From the NCBI GenBank assembly GCA_910587765.1, contig CAJUNR010000019.1, positions 22,955-86,954 of the forward strand: 64,000 bases of DNA. Direction: 5' to 3'. Position numbers and translations under genes: made by a program. Below are positions 18,752 through 27,742 of the stretch, one piece after another; the stretch's first letter is position 1; the number at the start of each line of letters is the position of its first letter. The notes under the pieces are model-generated. The model was not told where the DNA came from. It saw only the letters and a program-made list of their open reading frames with translations, and ran no database searches. The DNA is from an uncultured Lachnospiraceae bacterium. GTDB taxonomy: Bacteria; Bacillota; Clostridia; Lachnospirales; Lachnospiraceae.

Positions 18752-19070
18752 AGGAAGACCGGATGGCGGCCCGCCCTTTCCGGCAGGCCGTATCCCCTTC
18801 GTTTTTGTAAATTTGTTTCTGAAAATTTTATAAAATCTGTACTTCCTGATCGAAAAAGCAGACCCTTTTTTGACAAAGTGTTCATTGATTTTTACACGGT
18901 CATCGTATATAATAACAAAGATATGCAGATAAATATGTGCATTTTAATCAGATTTTTATTTTTGGCAGATTTATACAGTCTGCATTTTGGGAAAGAACGA
19001 ATAAGAAGCGCCGTTACGGCGCAACCTTTACTATAGAAAATAAATCGTAACGAAACGATGAGGTGTGATC
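18752..19070 (+). promoter_or_regulatory. Upstream region of murA
   Basis: 319 bp without a gene. A likely sigma-A promoter is TTGATT at 18885-18890, a 17-bp spacer, and TATAAT at 18908-18913. The leader downstream is AT-rich and shows no conserved riboswitch that I recognise. Confidence 0.45.
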
Positions 19071-20363
19071 GTGGAACAGTACATTATTAAGGGCGGAATA
19101 CCGCTGCACGGCGAAGTAGAGATCGGCGGAGCAAAAAACGCCGCACTGGCGATTCTTGCTGCTGCGAATATGACGAACGAAACAGTATATATAGACAATC
19201 TTCCGGACGTCCGGGATATCAATGCGCTGCTGGAAGCGATGGAGGGAATCGGCACGCGGATCGAGCGTGTGGACCGCCATGCGGTGAAGGTGAACGGTTC
19301 GAGTGTGGAGAACTTTATTGTGGAAAGCGAGAGCATGAAGAAGATCCGGGCTTCCTATTATCTTCTCGGGGCGCTGCTGGGCAAGTACAAGAAGGCGCAG
19401 GTGCCGCTTCCCGGCGGCTGCAACATCGGAAGCCGGCCCATTGATCAGCATCTCAAAGGGTTCAAAGCCATGGGAGCGCGGACCAGAGTTGAACACGGCT
19501 TTGTCATCGCCGAGGCGGAAACTCTGCACGGAGCGCATATTTTCCTCGATATGGTCAGCGTGGGGGCGACCATCAATATCATGATGGCGGCAGTAATGGC
19601 CGAGGGGAACACGACGATTGAGAACGCGGCAAAAGAACCGCATGTGGTAGACGTAGCGAACTTTCTCAACAGCATGGGAGCCAAAATCAAAGGAGCCGGC
19701 ACGGACGTGATCCGGATCCGCGGCGTCGCTTCCCTGCACAAAACCGAATATTCCATCATTCCGGACCAGATCGAGGCTGGTACCTTTATGTTTGCCGCGG
19801 CTGTGACCGGAGGCGATATTGTGCTTCACAACGTGATTCCCAAGCATTTGGAGGCGACCAGTTCCAAACTGATGGAGCTGGGGTGTCAGGTGCATGAATA
19901 CGACGACGCAGTCCGTGTGGTGGCGCCGTCCAGGCTTCAGGGCACGCACGTAAAGACAATGCCCTATCCGGGCTTCCCCACGGATATGCAGCCGCAGATG
20001 GCGGTGTCCCTGGCGATCGCGGAGGGAACCAGCATCGTGACGGAGAGTATCTTCGAGAACCGATTCCGCTATGTGGACGAGCTGGCCCGCATGGGGGCCA
20101 GCGTAAAAGTGGAAGGAAATGTAGCGGTGATCAGCGGCGTGGACCGGTTTACGGGAGCGAGAGTGAGCGCGCCCGATCTGCGCGCCGGAGCTGCGCTTGT
20201 GATCGCGGGTCTGGCGGCGGAAGGTATCACGATAGTGGACGACATCTATTATATCGAGCGCGGATATGAGAATCTGGATCTGAAATTCCAGGGTCTCGGC
20301 GCGAAGATCGAGAAAGTGGCGAGCGAGAAGGAGATCCAGAAGTTCCGGCTCAAGGTAGGCTGA
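19071..20363 (+). CDS. murA: UDP-N-acetylglucosamine 1-carboxyvinyltransferase
   Basis: 430 aa from GTG 19071; the alternative GTG 19065 overlaps the GAGGT ribosome-binding site and is less likely. This EPSP-synthase-fold enzyme adds enolpyruvate to UDP-GlcNAc, the first committed step of peptidoglycan synthesis. The N-terminal GGAKNAALAILAA carries the substrate-binding Lys-Asn, and PGGCNIGSRPID carries the catalytic Cys targeted by fosfomycin. FPTDMQPQ and the C-terminal RAGAALVIAGLAAEG are also conserved. Clostridia often carry two murA paralogues; which one this is cannot be told. Confidence 0.95.
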   Translation: MEQYIIKGGIPLHGEVEIGGAKNAALAILAAANMTNETVYIDNLPDVRDINALLEAMEGIGTRIERVDRHAVKVNGSSVENFIVESESMKKIRASYYLLGALLGKYKKAQVPLPGGCNIGSRPIDQHLKGFKAMGARTRVEHGFVIAEAETLHGAHIFLDMVSVGATINIMMAAVMAEGNTTIENAAKEPHVVDVANFLNSMGAKIKGAGTDVIRIRGVASLHKTEYSIIPDQIEAGTFMFAAAVTGGDIVLHNVIPKHLEATSSKLMELGCQVHEYDDAVRVVAPSRLQGTHVKTMPYPGFPTDMQPQMAVSLAIAEGTSIVTESIFENRFRYVDELARMGASVKVEGNVAVISGVDRFTGARVSAPDLRAGAALVIAGLAAEGITIVDDIYYIERGYENLDLKFQGLGAKIEKVASEKEIQKFRLKVG

Positions 20364-20403
20364 CTTCCGGCCGCAGGGATGAACGGTGTCCGCCGCGGCG
20401 CTG

Positions 20404-20802
20404 TCAGGAAGAGGCGGCCAAAGCACGGTTCAGGGATTCTTTCATGAGATCCGATTCCTGCCGGGACGGCATCTGCCCGCTCACATATGCGGACAGGGAT
20501 TCCGGATCCAGTTCGGGAGAAAGGGAGCCGTCCTGCGCGCGCAGGAGGTCCGACAGCCGGCGGATATCGTCCAGAGAGATCAGATTCTCCGCCTGGCGGA
20601 ACTGTTCGTCCCGCTCCCTGATATTCAGATCAATCAGGCCGGGGACATTCATCGCTTCCCGGCATTCTTCGCACAAGGCGGCAGTCAGCACAAAGGTGTA
20701 TGCTTTTCCGCGGATTTGTTCGCGCACCACCGTTTTGGTAAATTGAAATCCTGTGATTTTCCTGCATTTGGTACAATAATCCTGTCTTCTTTCTTTGGCC
20801 AT
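20404..20802 (-). CDS. Zinc-finger antitoxin-like protein (MqsA/YgiT type candidate)
   Basis: 132 aa from the ATG at 20802 with AGGAGG 7 nt upstream. The N-terminus has a four-Cys zinc site, YCTKCRK then ALCEECRE about 30 residues later, joined by the IRGKAYTFVLTA strand typical of YgiT/MqsA-type antitoxins. The C-terminal third is shorter than a full HTH, but AYVSGQMPSRQESDLMKE resembles the end of one. It lies 31 nt downstream of an MqsR-like gene, the toxin-first order of mqsRA. It may instead be a stand-alone zinc-ribbon regulator. Confidence 0.6.
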   Translation of the reverse strand: MAKERRQDYCTKCRKITGFQFTKTVVREQIRGKAYTFVLTAALCEECREAMNVPGLIDLNIRERDEQFRQAENLISLDDIRRLSDLLRAQDGSLSPELDPESLSAYVSGQMPSRQESDLMKESLNRALAASS

Positions 20803-20833
20803 GATCATTCCTCCTGTTAAAATCCGGTATGCG

Positions 20834-21223
20834 TTATGAGGTGAAAGCGTAGGACAGCGGATATGCCTGTCTGTGGAACGAGACGACAATCACAAATTGA
20901 TCTTCCAGTTTGTTAATCTTGATATACAGAGATACCGTTTCTTCCCCGGGGCCGAATCTCTGCTGCAGACGTATGTCTTTTCCGTATACATAGAGTTCCT
21001 CGTGTTCAAATCCCGGATGACGGTTGTGCAGCGTCTTGCAGAAGTCGTCTGACGACAGGGTGAGGAGTATTTCTTTGATTCGATTTTCGTCTATGAGATA
21101 ATTGCGGTACAGTTCTGCGTTTGCGGGGCGTCTGCTGCTGTGTTCGATTCGGTAACGGTTCGCATGAACGGCGGCTTTTACTTCTTCTGTGTATCGTTTG
21201 ATTTCGGAACAGCTTTTTTTCAA
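20834..21223 (-). CDS. MqsR-like toxin candidate
   Basis: 129 aa from a TTG at 21223 with GGAGG 9 nt upstream; no ATG in frame is placed as well. The pattern NRIKEILLTLSSDDFCKTL, then LYVYGKDIRL, then VSLYIKINKLEDQFVIVVSF follows the MqsR/RelE-fold layout of E. coli MqsR (DF-K, a Tyr-x-Lys strand and a terminal VVSF strand). MqsR is a GCU-specific mRNA interferase; whether this protein cuts RNA is inference. It is cotranscribed with the zinc-finger gene downstream. Confidence 0.55.
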   Translation of the reverse strand: MKKSCSEIKRYTEEVKAAVHANRYRIEHSSRRPANAELYRNYLIDENRIKEILLTLSSDDFCKTLHNRHPGFEHEELYVYGKDIRLQQRFGPGEETVSLYIKINKLEDQFVIVVSFHRQAYPLSYAFTS

Positions 21224-21384
21224 TGCAATTTTCCTCCATACGTTTCCTGAAGCGTTTTCGCTTTCTGATATTAAGATACGCACAGGGAAGTTTTCTGTAA
21301 CATTTTGCCGCAGAAAAAGCGCAGAAAAAGTACCGGTGTCCGCGGACGGATGCACCGGCACATACAGGCGGCGTATATTTGTTT

Positions 21385-22074
21385 TTATACCTTAAAGCGG
21401 TATCCGACGCCCCAGATCGTCTCGATGTACTGGGGTTTTGCCGTGTTGAACTCGATCTTTTCGCGGATTTTCTTGATATGAACCGTAACGGTGGCGATGT
21501 CGCCGATGGATTCCATATCCCAGATTTTGCTGAAAAGCTCTTCTTTGGTAAATACATGGTTCGGATTCTGTGCGAGGAACGTGAGCAGGTCGAACTCCTT
21601 GGAGGTAAACGCCTTTTCCTCCCCGTTAATCCATACCCTGCGGGCAGTCTTGTCAATCTTGATTCCCCGGATTTCCACGATCTCGTTTTCCTGAACGCCG
21701 CTGCCGATCAGGCGCTCGTAGCGCGCCATATGCGCTTTGACGCGTGCGACCAGTTCGCTGGGGCTGAAGGGCTTGGTCATATAGTCGTCGGCGCCCAGCC
21801 CGAGTCCCCGGATCTTGTCGATGTCGTCCTTTTTAGCGGAAACCATGATCACGGGGATGTTCTTCTCCTCCCGGATCTGCCTGCAGATCTCAAAACCGTC
21901 CACACCGGGAAGCATCAGGTCCAGGATGATCAGATTGAACTCTTCCGTCAGCGCTCTTGTAAGTCCGGTGTCTCCCCGCTCTTCGATCTCCACCGTGAAG
22001 CCGCTCAGTTCCAGATAGTCTTTTTCCAGATCGGCGATGGCTTCTTCGTCTTCAATAATCAATATCTTACTCAC
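21385..22074 (-). CDS. OmpR-family response regulator
   Basis: 229 aa. Receiver domain with acidic pocket EDEE and phospho-acceptor D52 (LIILDLMLPGVDG), then a winged helix (FTSKEFDLLTFLAQNP to ETIWGVGYRFKV). It overlaps the end of the histidine kinase gene by 8 nt, so it is translated second; regulator-first order is more common. It is the partner of that kinase. A candidate toxin-antitoxin pair follows in the same direction. Confidence 0.92.
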   Translation of the reverse strand: MSKILIIEDEEAIADLEKDYLELSGFTVEIEERGDTGLTRALTEEFNLIILDLMLPGVDGFEICRQIREEKNIPVIMVSAKKDDIDKIRGLGLGADDYMTKPFSPSELVARVKAHMARYERLIGSGVQENEIVEIRGIKIDKTARRVWINGEEKAFTSKEFDLLTFLAQNPNHVFTKEELFSKIWDMESIGDIATVTVHIKKIREKIEFNTAKPQYIETIWGVGYRFKV

Positions 22075-23158
22075 TTACTGGTACCTCCTGATATTTTCTG
22101 AGTACAAAATACATCGTTGTTCCCGCGTCTTCTCTGCTTGTCACCCAGACCTTGCCGCCGTGGTCTTCCATAATTTTGTGGACGATGGAGAGGCCGATGC
22201 CGCTTCCTCCCTTGGACGAATTTCTGGAAGTATCGGTCCGGTAAAAACGGTCGAAGATATAAGGAAGATCCTTGGTGGCGATCCCCCGGCCGTTGTCTTC
22301 GATCTCCACCTGGATGAAATCGCCGACATCCAGTACCCGGATTTTGATGAAGGGTTCCGGTTTATCCATATATTTTATGGAATTTCCCACAATATTATTG
22401 ATAACGCGCTTCATCTGCTCCGCGTCCGCGATGACCAGTATATCCCGCGCCACCCGGTTTTCGTAGGTCAGCCCGATCTGCTGCTGGCTCAGTTCCAGCC
22501 CGATATCCTCCACGCAGTCGTCGAAATATTCGCGCACATTGATCTTGCTGAATGTGTAGGGGATCCGGTTCGTGTCGATCTTGGAGTAAAACGTCAGCTC
22601 GTTGATCAGGCGGTCCATGTCGTTGGCCTTGTTGTAGATGGTCCGCAGGTATTTTTCCTGCTTCTCCGGCGTATCGGCGACCCCGTCCAGAAGACCCTCG
22701 ACGTATCCTTTGATGGCGGTGATGGGCGTTTTGAGGTCATGGGAAATATTGCTGATCAGTTCCTTGTTCTGGCTGTCGAAGGTGACCTTCTCCTCTGTGG
22801 ACTCCTTGAGACGGATCCGCATCTCCTCAAAATCCGCGCACAGTTCGCCGATCTCGTCGTTGTCTTCGATCTCCACCTCAAAATCAAGATTGCCGTCCCG
22901 GATGTTCTGCGTGGCCTTTTTCAGAGTCTCGATGGGGCTTAAAATACTCCGGTAGATCCACGCGATCAGAAAGCTGCTGGTCATAGCCATGATCAGGATC
23001 ACGGACATCAGCATTTCGCCGAGAAATTCCTTTGTCTGAGGCGTCGCCACCTCGACCGGCTGCAGGCTCATAAAACCGGCAAATACGATGGTGATCAGAA
23101 ATAAAGGAACGGCGATTACGACGCCGAAGGTAATGATGAGCTTTGTCTTCAGGTTCAA
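22067..23158 (-). CDS. Sensor histidine kinase (HAMP, HisKA, HATPase_c)
   Basis: 363 aa. Two N-terminal membrane helices (about residues 6-30 and 47-68) enclose only a very short outside loop. A HAMP linker (about 70-125, SPIETLKKATQNIRDGNLDF) leads to HisKA with ISNISHDLKTPITAIKGYVEG and an ATPase domain with VGNSIKYMDKPE, DNGRGIA and GGSGIGLSI. It is the first gene of a kinase-regulator operon. The short loop suggests it senses the membrane or a partner protein. Confidence 0.93.
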   Translation of the reverse strand: MNLKTKLIITFGVVIAVPLFLITIVFAGFMSLQPVEVATPQTKEFLGEMLMSVILIMAMTSSFLIAWIYRSILSPIETLKKATQNIRDGNLDFEVEIEDNDEIGELCADFEEMRIRLKESTEEKVTFDSQNKELISNISHDLKTPITAIKGYVEGLLDGVADTPEKQEKYLRTIYNKANDMDRLINELTFYSKIDTNRIPYTFSKINVREYFDDCVEDIGLELSQQQIGLTYENRVARDILVIADAEQMKRVINNIVGNSIKYMDKPEPFIKIRVLDVGDFIQVEIEDNGRGIATKDLPYIFDRFYRTDTSRNSSKGGSGIGLSIVHKIMEDHGGKVWVTSREDAGTTMYFVLRKYQEVPVSE

Positions 23159-23258
23159 TGCGCTTTCCTCCGTCCTGTAACTACTTAGAAATTATACCAC
23201 AAGTACTGCACAGTATTTATAAACTTTTTGTAAAACACTGTAAAATCATCATAATCTC

Positions 23259-23287
23259 TTGACTTTTTGCCTGTCCGGGAGTATCTT
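23259..23287 (+). promoter_or_regulatory. Promoter of the metK riboswitch transcript
   Basis: TTGACT at 23259-23264, a 17-bp spacer, TATCTT at 23282-23287. It starts transcription about 20-25 nt before the riboswitch. Confidence 0.6.
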
Positions 23288-23311
23288 AAAGAAAAAGCCC
23301 ATATCGTAGTA

Positions 23312-23410
23312 CTCTTATTCAGAGCGGTGGAGATACATAGGATCTGTGAAACCCGGCAACCCCTGCGTGCAGGAAGGTGCTAACCTGAGCGAGCGATCGA
23401 ACAATAAGAG
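23312..23410 (+). ncRNA. SAM-I (S-box) riboswitch of metK
   Basis: The closing helix P1 pairs CTCTTATT (23312-23319) with AATAAGAG (23403-23410). Inside are the S-box hallmarks AGAGCGGTGGAG, TGTGAAACCCGGCAACC and AGGAAGGTGCTAA. Binding of S-adenosylmethionine stabilises P1 and favours the terminator directly downstream, lowering metK expression when SAM is plentiful. Confidence 0.93.
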
Positions 23411-23433
23411 GATTTGGTGAAATGTCTTTCTCA

Positions 23434-23458
23434 GGTCCGCTTATGCGGGCCTTTTTTT
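23434..23458 (+). terminator. Expression-platform terminator of the SAM riboswitch
   Basis: GGTCCGC at 23434-23440 pairs with GCGGGCC at 23445-23451, followed by seven T. CTCAGG at 23430-23435 is complementary to CCTGAG at 23384-23389 inside the aptamer region, which may be part of the switching mechanism. Confidence 0.85.
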
Positions 23459-23549
23459 GCACACGGGTGTCCGGATGAAATATGTCAGCAAGCTGACGGA
23501 CACCCTGCGCGCTTACTGTTATGCAACGCATCAGAGGAAGGAGTACATC

Positions 23550-24737
23550 ATGGAAAAATTACTGTTTACTTCAGAGTCCGTTACGGAGGGACATCCGGAC
23601 AAAATGTGCGATCAGATATCCGACGCGATTCTGGACGCGCTGATGGCGCAGGATCCCATGAGCCGCGTGGCGTGCGAGACCAGTACAACGACCGGTCTTG
23701 TGATGGTCATGGGAGAGATCACGACGAACGCGTATGTGGACATTCAGAAGATCGTCAGGGACACGGTCCGGGAGATCGGCTACACCCGGGGGAAGTTCGG
23801 CTTTGACGCCAACACCTGCGCGGTCATCACAGCGATTGACGAGCAGTCTGCAGATATTGCCATGGGCGTCAACAGGGCGCTGGAGGCGAAGGAGAACCAG
23901 ATGGACGACAGTGAGATCGAGGCCATCGGAGCGGGAGACCAGGGAATGATGTTCGGTTATGCGACGAACGAGACGCCGGAGATGATGCCGTATCCGATTG
24001 CGCTGGCGCACAAGCTGGCTCTTCGTCTGACAAAGGTCCGCAAAGACGGCATCCTGCCGTATCTGAGACCGGACGGCAAGACGCAGGTGACGGTGGAGTA
24101 CGACGAAAACGGCAAACCGGTTCGTCTGGATGCGGTCGTGCTGTCGACGCAGCACAGCGACGACGTTACGCAGGAGCAGATTCACGCGGATATCAGGAAA
24201 CATGTCTTTGACGAGGTCCTTCCGGCGGATATGGTGGACGCGGATACCAAATTCTTCATCAATCCCACAGGGCGCTTTGTCATCGGCGGTCCCCACGGAG
24301 ACAGCGGACTGACCGGCCGCAAGATTATCGTCGATACCTACGGCGGATACGCACGCCACGGCGGCGGCGCATTTTCCGGAAAGGACTGCACCAAGGTGGA
24401 CCGTTCGGCGGCCTACGCGGCCCGTTATGTGGCGAAGAACATTGTGGCGGCGGGACTTGCGGACAAGTGCGAGATTCAGCTCTCCTATGCGATCGGAGTG
24501 GCAAGGCCGACTTCCGTTATGGCGGATACCTTTGGTACCGGGAAGCTCCCGGATCAGAAACTGGTGGAGATCATCCGCGAGAATTTTGATCTGCGTCCGG
24601 CAGGGATTATCAAGATGCTGGATCTGCGCCGGCCGATCTACAAACAGACCGCGGCGTACGGGCATTTCGGCCGTACGGACCTGGATCTTCCGTGGGAGAA
24701 GACGGATAAGGCGGAGGCGCTCAGGGCGTATCTCTGA
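23550..24737 (+). CDS. metK: S-adenosylmethionine synthetase
   Basis: 395 aa from the ATG at 23550 (GAAGGAG upstream), the normal length. TSESVTEGHPDKMCDQ binds ATP and methionine, GAGDQGMMFGYA is signature 1, and GGGAFSGKDCTKVDRSAAY is signature 2. It makes SAM from methionine and ATP. It is controlled by the SAM-I riboswitch in its leader and ends at a strong terminator. Confidence 0.97.
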   Translation: MEKLLFTSESVTEGHPDKMCDQISDAILDALMAQDPMSRVACETSTTTGLVMVMGEITTNAYVDIQKIVRDTVREIGYTRGKFGFDANTCAVITAIDEQSADIAMGVNRALEAKENQMDDSEIEAIGAGDQGMMFGYATNETPEMMPYPIALAHKLALRLTKVRKDGILPYLRPDGKTQVTVEYDENGKPVRLDAVVLSTQHSDDVTQEQIHADIRKHVFDEVLPADMVDADTKFFINPTGRFVIGGPHGDSGLTGRKIIVDTYGGYARHGGGAFSGKDCTKVDRSAAYAARYVAKNIVAAGLADKCEIQLSYAIGVARPTSVMADTFGTGKLPDQKLVEIIRENFDLRPAGIIKMLDLRRPIYKQTAAYGHFGRTDLDLPWEKTDKAEALRAYL

Positions 24738-24780
24738 TTCTGAACTTTATCGCTGCGAACGGCAGCTGCGAATTTCAAAA

Positions 24781-24814
24781 ACCCTGCAGGACGAATGCGT
24801 TCTGCAGGGTTTTA
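24781..24814. terminator. Terminator after metK
   Basis: ACCCTGCAG at 24781-24789 pairs with CTGCAGGGT at 24802-24810, followed by TTTT. A-runs on the other side make it usable for the convergent minus-strand gene too. Confidence 0.8.
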
Positions 24815-24832
24815 TGGTCGTGCGGTTAAAAA

Positions 24833-25267
24833 CTACTTGTGAAATAATTTCTTAAAAAATCCTTTCTTGGGCTGCGGTTTCTCGATGCCGCCTCTTGCGC
24901 CCTTGATGGCGGTGATGTAAATGCCGCTGACAACGACTTTGACTTCCTTCTTCACCGGAAGCAGCTCGAAGATCTTCTCGTCCGCAATCAGGTTCATGAC
25001 TCTGGGTCCGACTTTCGCCTTTACAATCGGCATCTTCGACCGGCGCAGATACTTGGGCACCTGGTCGATCACCATGGCGGGCAGTCCGGAATCTTTTACG
25101 CGGAGCCTTTTCTTATCGATGATCAGCATACTGACGGTCTGTGCCATGGCATCGAGCTGCGCCTGGTTTTCGGCCTGTTTTTTCTGCATCTTATTGCCGA
25201 AATAATATAAGACTGCCAGGATGACGACAAGAATGATAAGGATGACGATCAATACTTTCCACACCAT
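24833..25267 (-). CDS. Hypothetical membrane-anchored protein
   Basis: 144 aa. An N-terminal membrane helix (VLIVILIILVVILAVLYYFG, residues about 5-24) is followed by a short coiled coil and a compact alpha/beta domain (residues about 45-125) ending in a Lys-rich tail. I do not recognise a named family. The placement resembles small Lachnospiraceae proteins of unknown function. AGGAGG lies 13 nt before the ATG, slightly far; a GTG two codons in is an alternative start. Confidence 0.6.
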   Translation of the reverse strand: MVWKVLIVILIILVVILAVLYYFGNKMQKKQAENQAQLDAMAQTVSMLIIDKKRLRVKDSGLPAMVIDQVPKYLRRSKMPIVKAKVGPRVMNLIADEKIFELLPVKKEVKVVVSGIYITAIKGARGGIEKPQPKKGFFKKLFHK

Positions 25268-25345
25268 TGTATTTCATGTTCCTCCTGTCTTGTGTTTTCT
25301 TGTCCTATTGTAGCATCGTTCGCGGTAAAATGCAATATTTGTAAT

Positions 25346-26359
25346 TTAGAGCGAACGCTCCCAGTCAATCTGAATCCCGGTCGCGAGCGTGGTATCCGCA
25401 GCCAGCTTCCGGTACAGTTCCGGCATTTCTTCCGGGGCGACTTCCAGCGTCATCAGTTCCGAGACGCGGATTCTTCCCTGCATCAGATAATCATAAAAAA
25501 TTTCATGGACCCGCTGCCAGGTGTAAGGGTAGAATGGATTGTCGAAATCGGCCAGCATTTTGGCATGGGCGCCCATGATCGTGAGATAATTGCTCACAAC
25601 ACCCGGTCCCAGCGCCTGCTTGTGAGGCTCGGTCGTATCCCCGATGATCAGGATCTTGCCGTTTTTCCTTGCCAGAAGGCAGGCGTCGGCCAGTACCTTC
25701 GGGTTCCCGGTTGCGTCGAAGACGATATCGGCCATCCTTCCTTTTGTGAGCCGTTCGATTTCCCCTTTTGCCTCTTTTGCATAGCTTTTTATGAGGTAAT
25801 CGGCGCCGAGCTTCTGCGCCAGTTCAAGTCCATTTTCATTCATGTCGACTGCGATAATGCGCGCGGCGCCGGCGATCTTCGCAAACTGCATGGTCAGAAG
25901 CCCTACGATTCCGCTTCCGATCACCACGGCGTAATCGCCGAGCTGCACCTGGGCGCGTCGGACGCCGTTCTGCGTGATCCGTCCCATCGTTGTCCAGACT
26001 GCTTCCTGATCGGAGACGCCGTCCGGGATATGATTCGCCATAGACGCCGGGATGTTGAAATACCGGCAATGCGGCGCGTGGGCGAATACGCGGTCGCCGG
26101 GCTTGAAACCGGTCGCCTCCGCGCCGGCTGCGACGACGGTGGCAGCCATGCTGTAACCGGGGTAGAAGGGATAGCGGACCCACGATTCCCAGTTGGTGCC
26201 GGGTTCAAAGACGCCTTTGAGACAGCGGATCTCCGTACCGGCGCTGATCAGAGAGCGGGAGGCCCGGCACTGCAGTTCGTCCGGTTTCGGCGAAGCAAGT
26301 TCCTTTTCTTCCAGTTCGGGCTGCATCGGCCCCTTGAAAACAAGATTTTTTGATATCAT
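25346..26359 (-). CDS. Zinc-type alcohol/polyol dehydrogenase (MDR family)
   Basis: 337 aa. I use the ATG at 26359 (AAAGGGGATTCTC upstream) instead of 26380. GroES-like N-terminal domain (PGYSMAATVVAAG, GDRVFAHAPHCRY) and Rossmann domain with VVIGSGIVGLLTMQFAKIAG and Asp at the end of strand 2 (AVDMNE), which favours NAD(H). The usual structural zinc Cys cluster is absent, as in the BacC/YjmD-like subgroup. It is divergent from the kinase-deoC operon, and both promoters carry TGTATCATACA. The substrate is unknown, probably a sugar or sugar alcohol. Confidence 0.85.
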   Translation of the reverse strand: MISKNLVFKGPMQPELEEKELASPKPDELQCRASRSLISAGTEIRCLKGVFEPGTNWESWVRYPFYPGYSMAATVVAAGAEATGFKPGDRVFAHAPHCRYFNIPASMANHIPDGVSDQEAVWTTMGRITQNGVRRAQVQLGDYAVVIGSGIVGLLTMQFAKIAGAARIIAVDMNENGLELAQKLGADYLIKSYAKEAKGEIERLTKGRMADIVFDATGNPKVLADACLLARKNGKILIIGDTTEPHKQALGPGVVSNYLTIMGAHAKMLADFDNPFYPYTWQRVHEIFYDYLMQGRIRVSELMTLEVAPEEMPELYRKLAADTTLATGIQIDWERSL

Positions 26360-26409
26360 GAGAATCCCCTTTCTGTACATAATAACAGCAGTATCTGCGT
26401 CTCCATATT

Positions 26410-26420
26410 TGTATCATACA
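26410..26420. promoter_or_regulatory. Candidate GntR operator, copy 1
   Basis: TGTATCATACA, a perfect palindrome about a central base, 50 bp upstream of the dehydrogenase start. The same 11-mer occurs at 26515-26525, and with G in the centre at 42301-42311 next to the GntR/UTRA gene. Confidence 0.55.
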
Positions 26421-26471
26421 TATGATATATTTAAAATATATAGTTTTTTTGAGGAAGTGTCAATCTTTTTA

Positions 26472-26500
26472 TTGACAATGACAAAAAAATGATATAAGAT
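26472..26500 (+). promoter_or_regulatory. Promoter of the kinase-deoC operon
   Basis: TTGACA at 26472-26477, a 17-bp spacer, TAAGAT at 26495-26500. The palindrome TGTATCATACA begins 15 bp after the -10 box, a position suited to repression. Confidence 0.6.
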
Positions 26501-26514
26501 GCAAATATATTAAA

Positions 26515-26525
26515 TGTATCATACA
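26515..26525. promoter_or_regulatory. Candidate GntR operator, copy 2
   Basis: TGTATCATACA, identical to the copy at 26410-26420, placed at about +8 of the kinase-deoC promoter. Confidence 0.55.
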
Positions 26526-26551
26526 ATACATACTTTTGAGAGGCGAAAAGG

Positions 26552-27691
26552 ATGGGAAGAAAGGAAGAGGACAAAAGGCTGGCGGAAGAGATTTGGAGAC
26601 GGGAAGGAAACCGGTTCTCCTGCCTGATCGGGCTGGACGGTTTTGTGGACGAGGTGGTGCATGCGGTGGACCAGAGAACCAGTGCGGATGAATATTCCCG
26701 GATTTCCACGATACGCGAATATGGAGAGCGGATTCTCGAGGGCAGCGGACTGAGCCTGAATCTGGAGATTGTGCCCATAAGGAGGAAGATCGGCGGGAAC
26801 GGACCGATCTATGCGGACGGACTGAAACGTTACGGAGGCGATCTGACTTATATCGGCTGTGTGGGAGAGGAGGGGCTTCACCCTCTGTTCCGGGAACTGG
26901 CAAAAGGAAGCAGAGTGATCGGCGTGGCTGATCCGGGGCAGACCGACGCCATGGAATTTCTGGACGGCAAGATCATCCGCTCCAAGACGGAATCTCTGAA
27001 CCGGCTGACCTGGGAGAAGATCATACGGAAGGTTCCGGTGCATACGCTGGCGCAGTACTTTGACGAGGCGGATCTTCTAAGCTTCAACAACTGGACGATG
27101 CTGCCGCATATGAACCGCATCTGGGAGCGGATGCTGGCGGAGGTGCTTCCGCGGATGAAGAAAGACAGGGGGGAGAAAATCCTGTTTTTCGATCTTGCGG
27201 ATCCAAGAAAAAGAAAAAAAGATGACATTCTCGAAGCGCTGGAGCGGATCCGGCAGTTTCAGAACAGCGGCTTCCGGACCATGCTGGGGCTGAATGAAAA
27301 AGAAGCGGTACAGATCTGCCGGCTCCTTTCCGGTGATGAGACGCCGGGGCTGAAGACGATGGTTATGGAGATCGCCGCTTATATGAAGATAGAAACGGTT
27401 GTCGTGCATCCGGTGGACCGGGCCGCGTGCTGTCAGGACGGGGAGTATTATGAGATGCCGGGGCCTTATTGCCGGGAACCGGTGCTGACAACGGGGGCCG
27501 GAGACATATTCAACGCAGGTTTTGCCTGGGGGCAGGTACAGGGGCTTTCGCCTGAACAGTGTCTGCGGACGGGTGTGATGTCTTCCGGGTTTTATGTGCG
27601 CAATGGAAGAAGCGCGGATCTTGCAGAATTATGCCGTTTTATGGAAGCAAAGACGGAGGAAGGGTCAGATGGAATTACGGCGGACGCCTGA
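26552..27691 (+). CDS. PfkB-family carbohydrate kinase
   Basis: 379 aa, longer than usual for PfkB. The sugar-binding start SCLIGLDGFVDEVVHAVD, the glycine motif RKIGGNGPIYADGLKRYGG, and signature 2 TTGAGDIFNAGFAWGQ with the catalytic Asp are present. ILFFDLADPRKRKKDD and LGLNEKEAVQICRLL are the usual inner strands. It presumably phosphorylates the sugar that the downstream DeoC-type aldolase later splits. The substrate is not readable. Confidence 0.85.
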   Translation: MGRKEEDKRLAEEIWRREGNRFSCLIGLDGFVDEVVHAVDQRTSADEYSRISTIREYGERILEGSGLSLNLEIVPIRRKIGGNGPIYADGLKRYGGDLTYIGCVGEEGLHPLFRELAKGSRVIGVADPGQTDAMEFLDGKIIRSKTESLNRLTWEKIIRKVPVHTLAQYFDEADLLSFNNWTMLPHMNRIWERMLAEVLPRMKKDRGEKILFFDLADPRKRKKDDILEALERIRQFQNSGFRTMLGLNEKEAVQICRLLSGDETPGLKTMVMEIAAYMKIETVVVHPVDRAACCQDGEYYEMPGPYCREPVLTTGAGDIFNAGFAWGQVQGLSPEQCLRTGVMSSGFYVRNGRSADLAELCRFMEAKTEEGSDGITADA

Positions 27692-27742
27692 AGTCTGTCC
27701 GTGAGGAAATATACAACAAAGAAAAAAGGAGGTTTCTCACAC

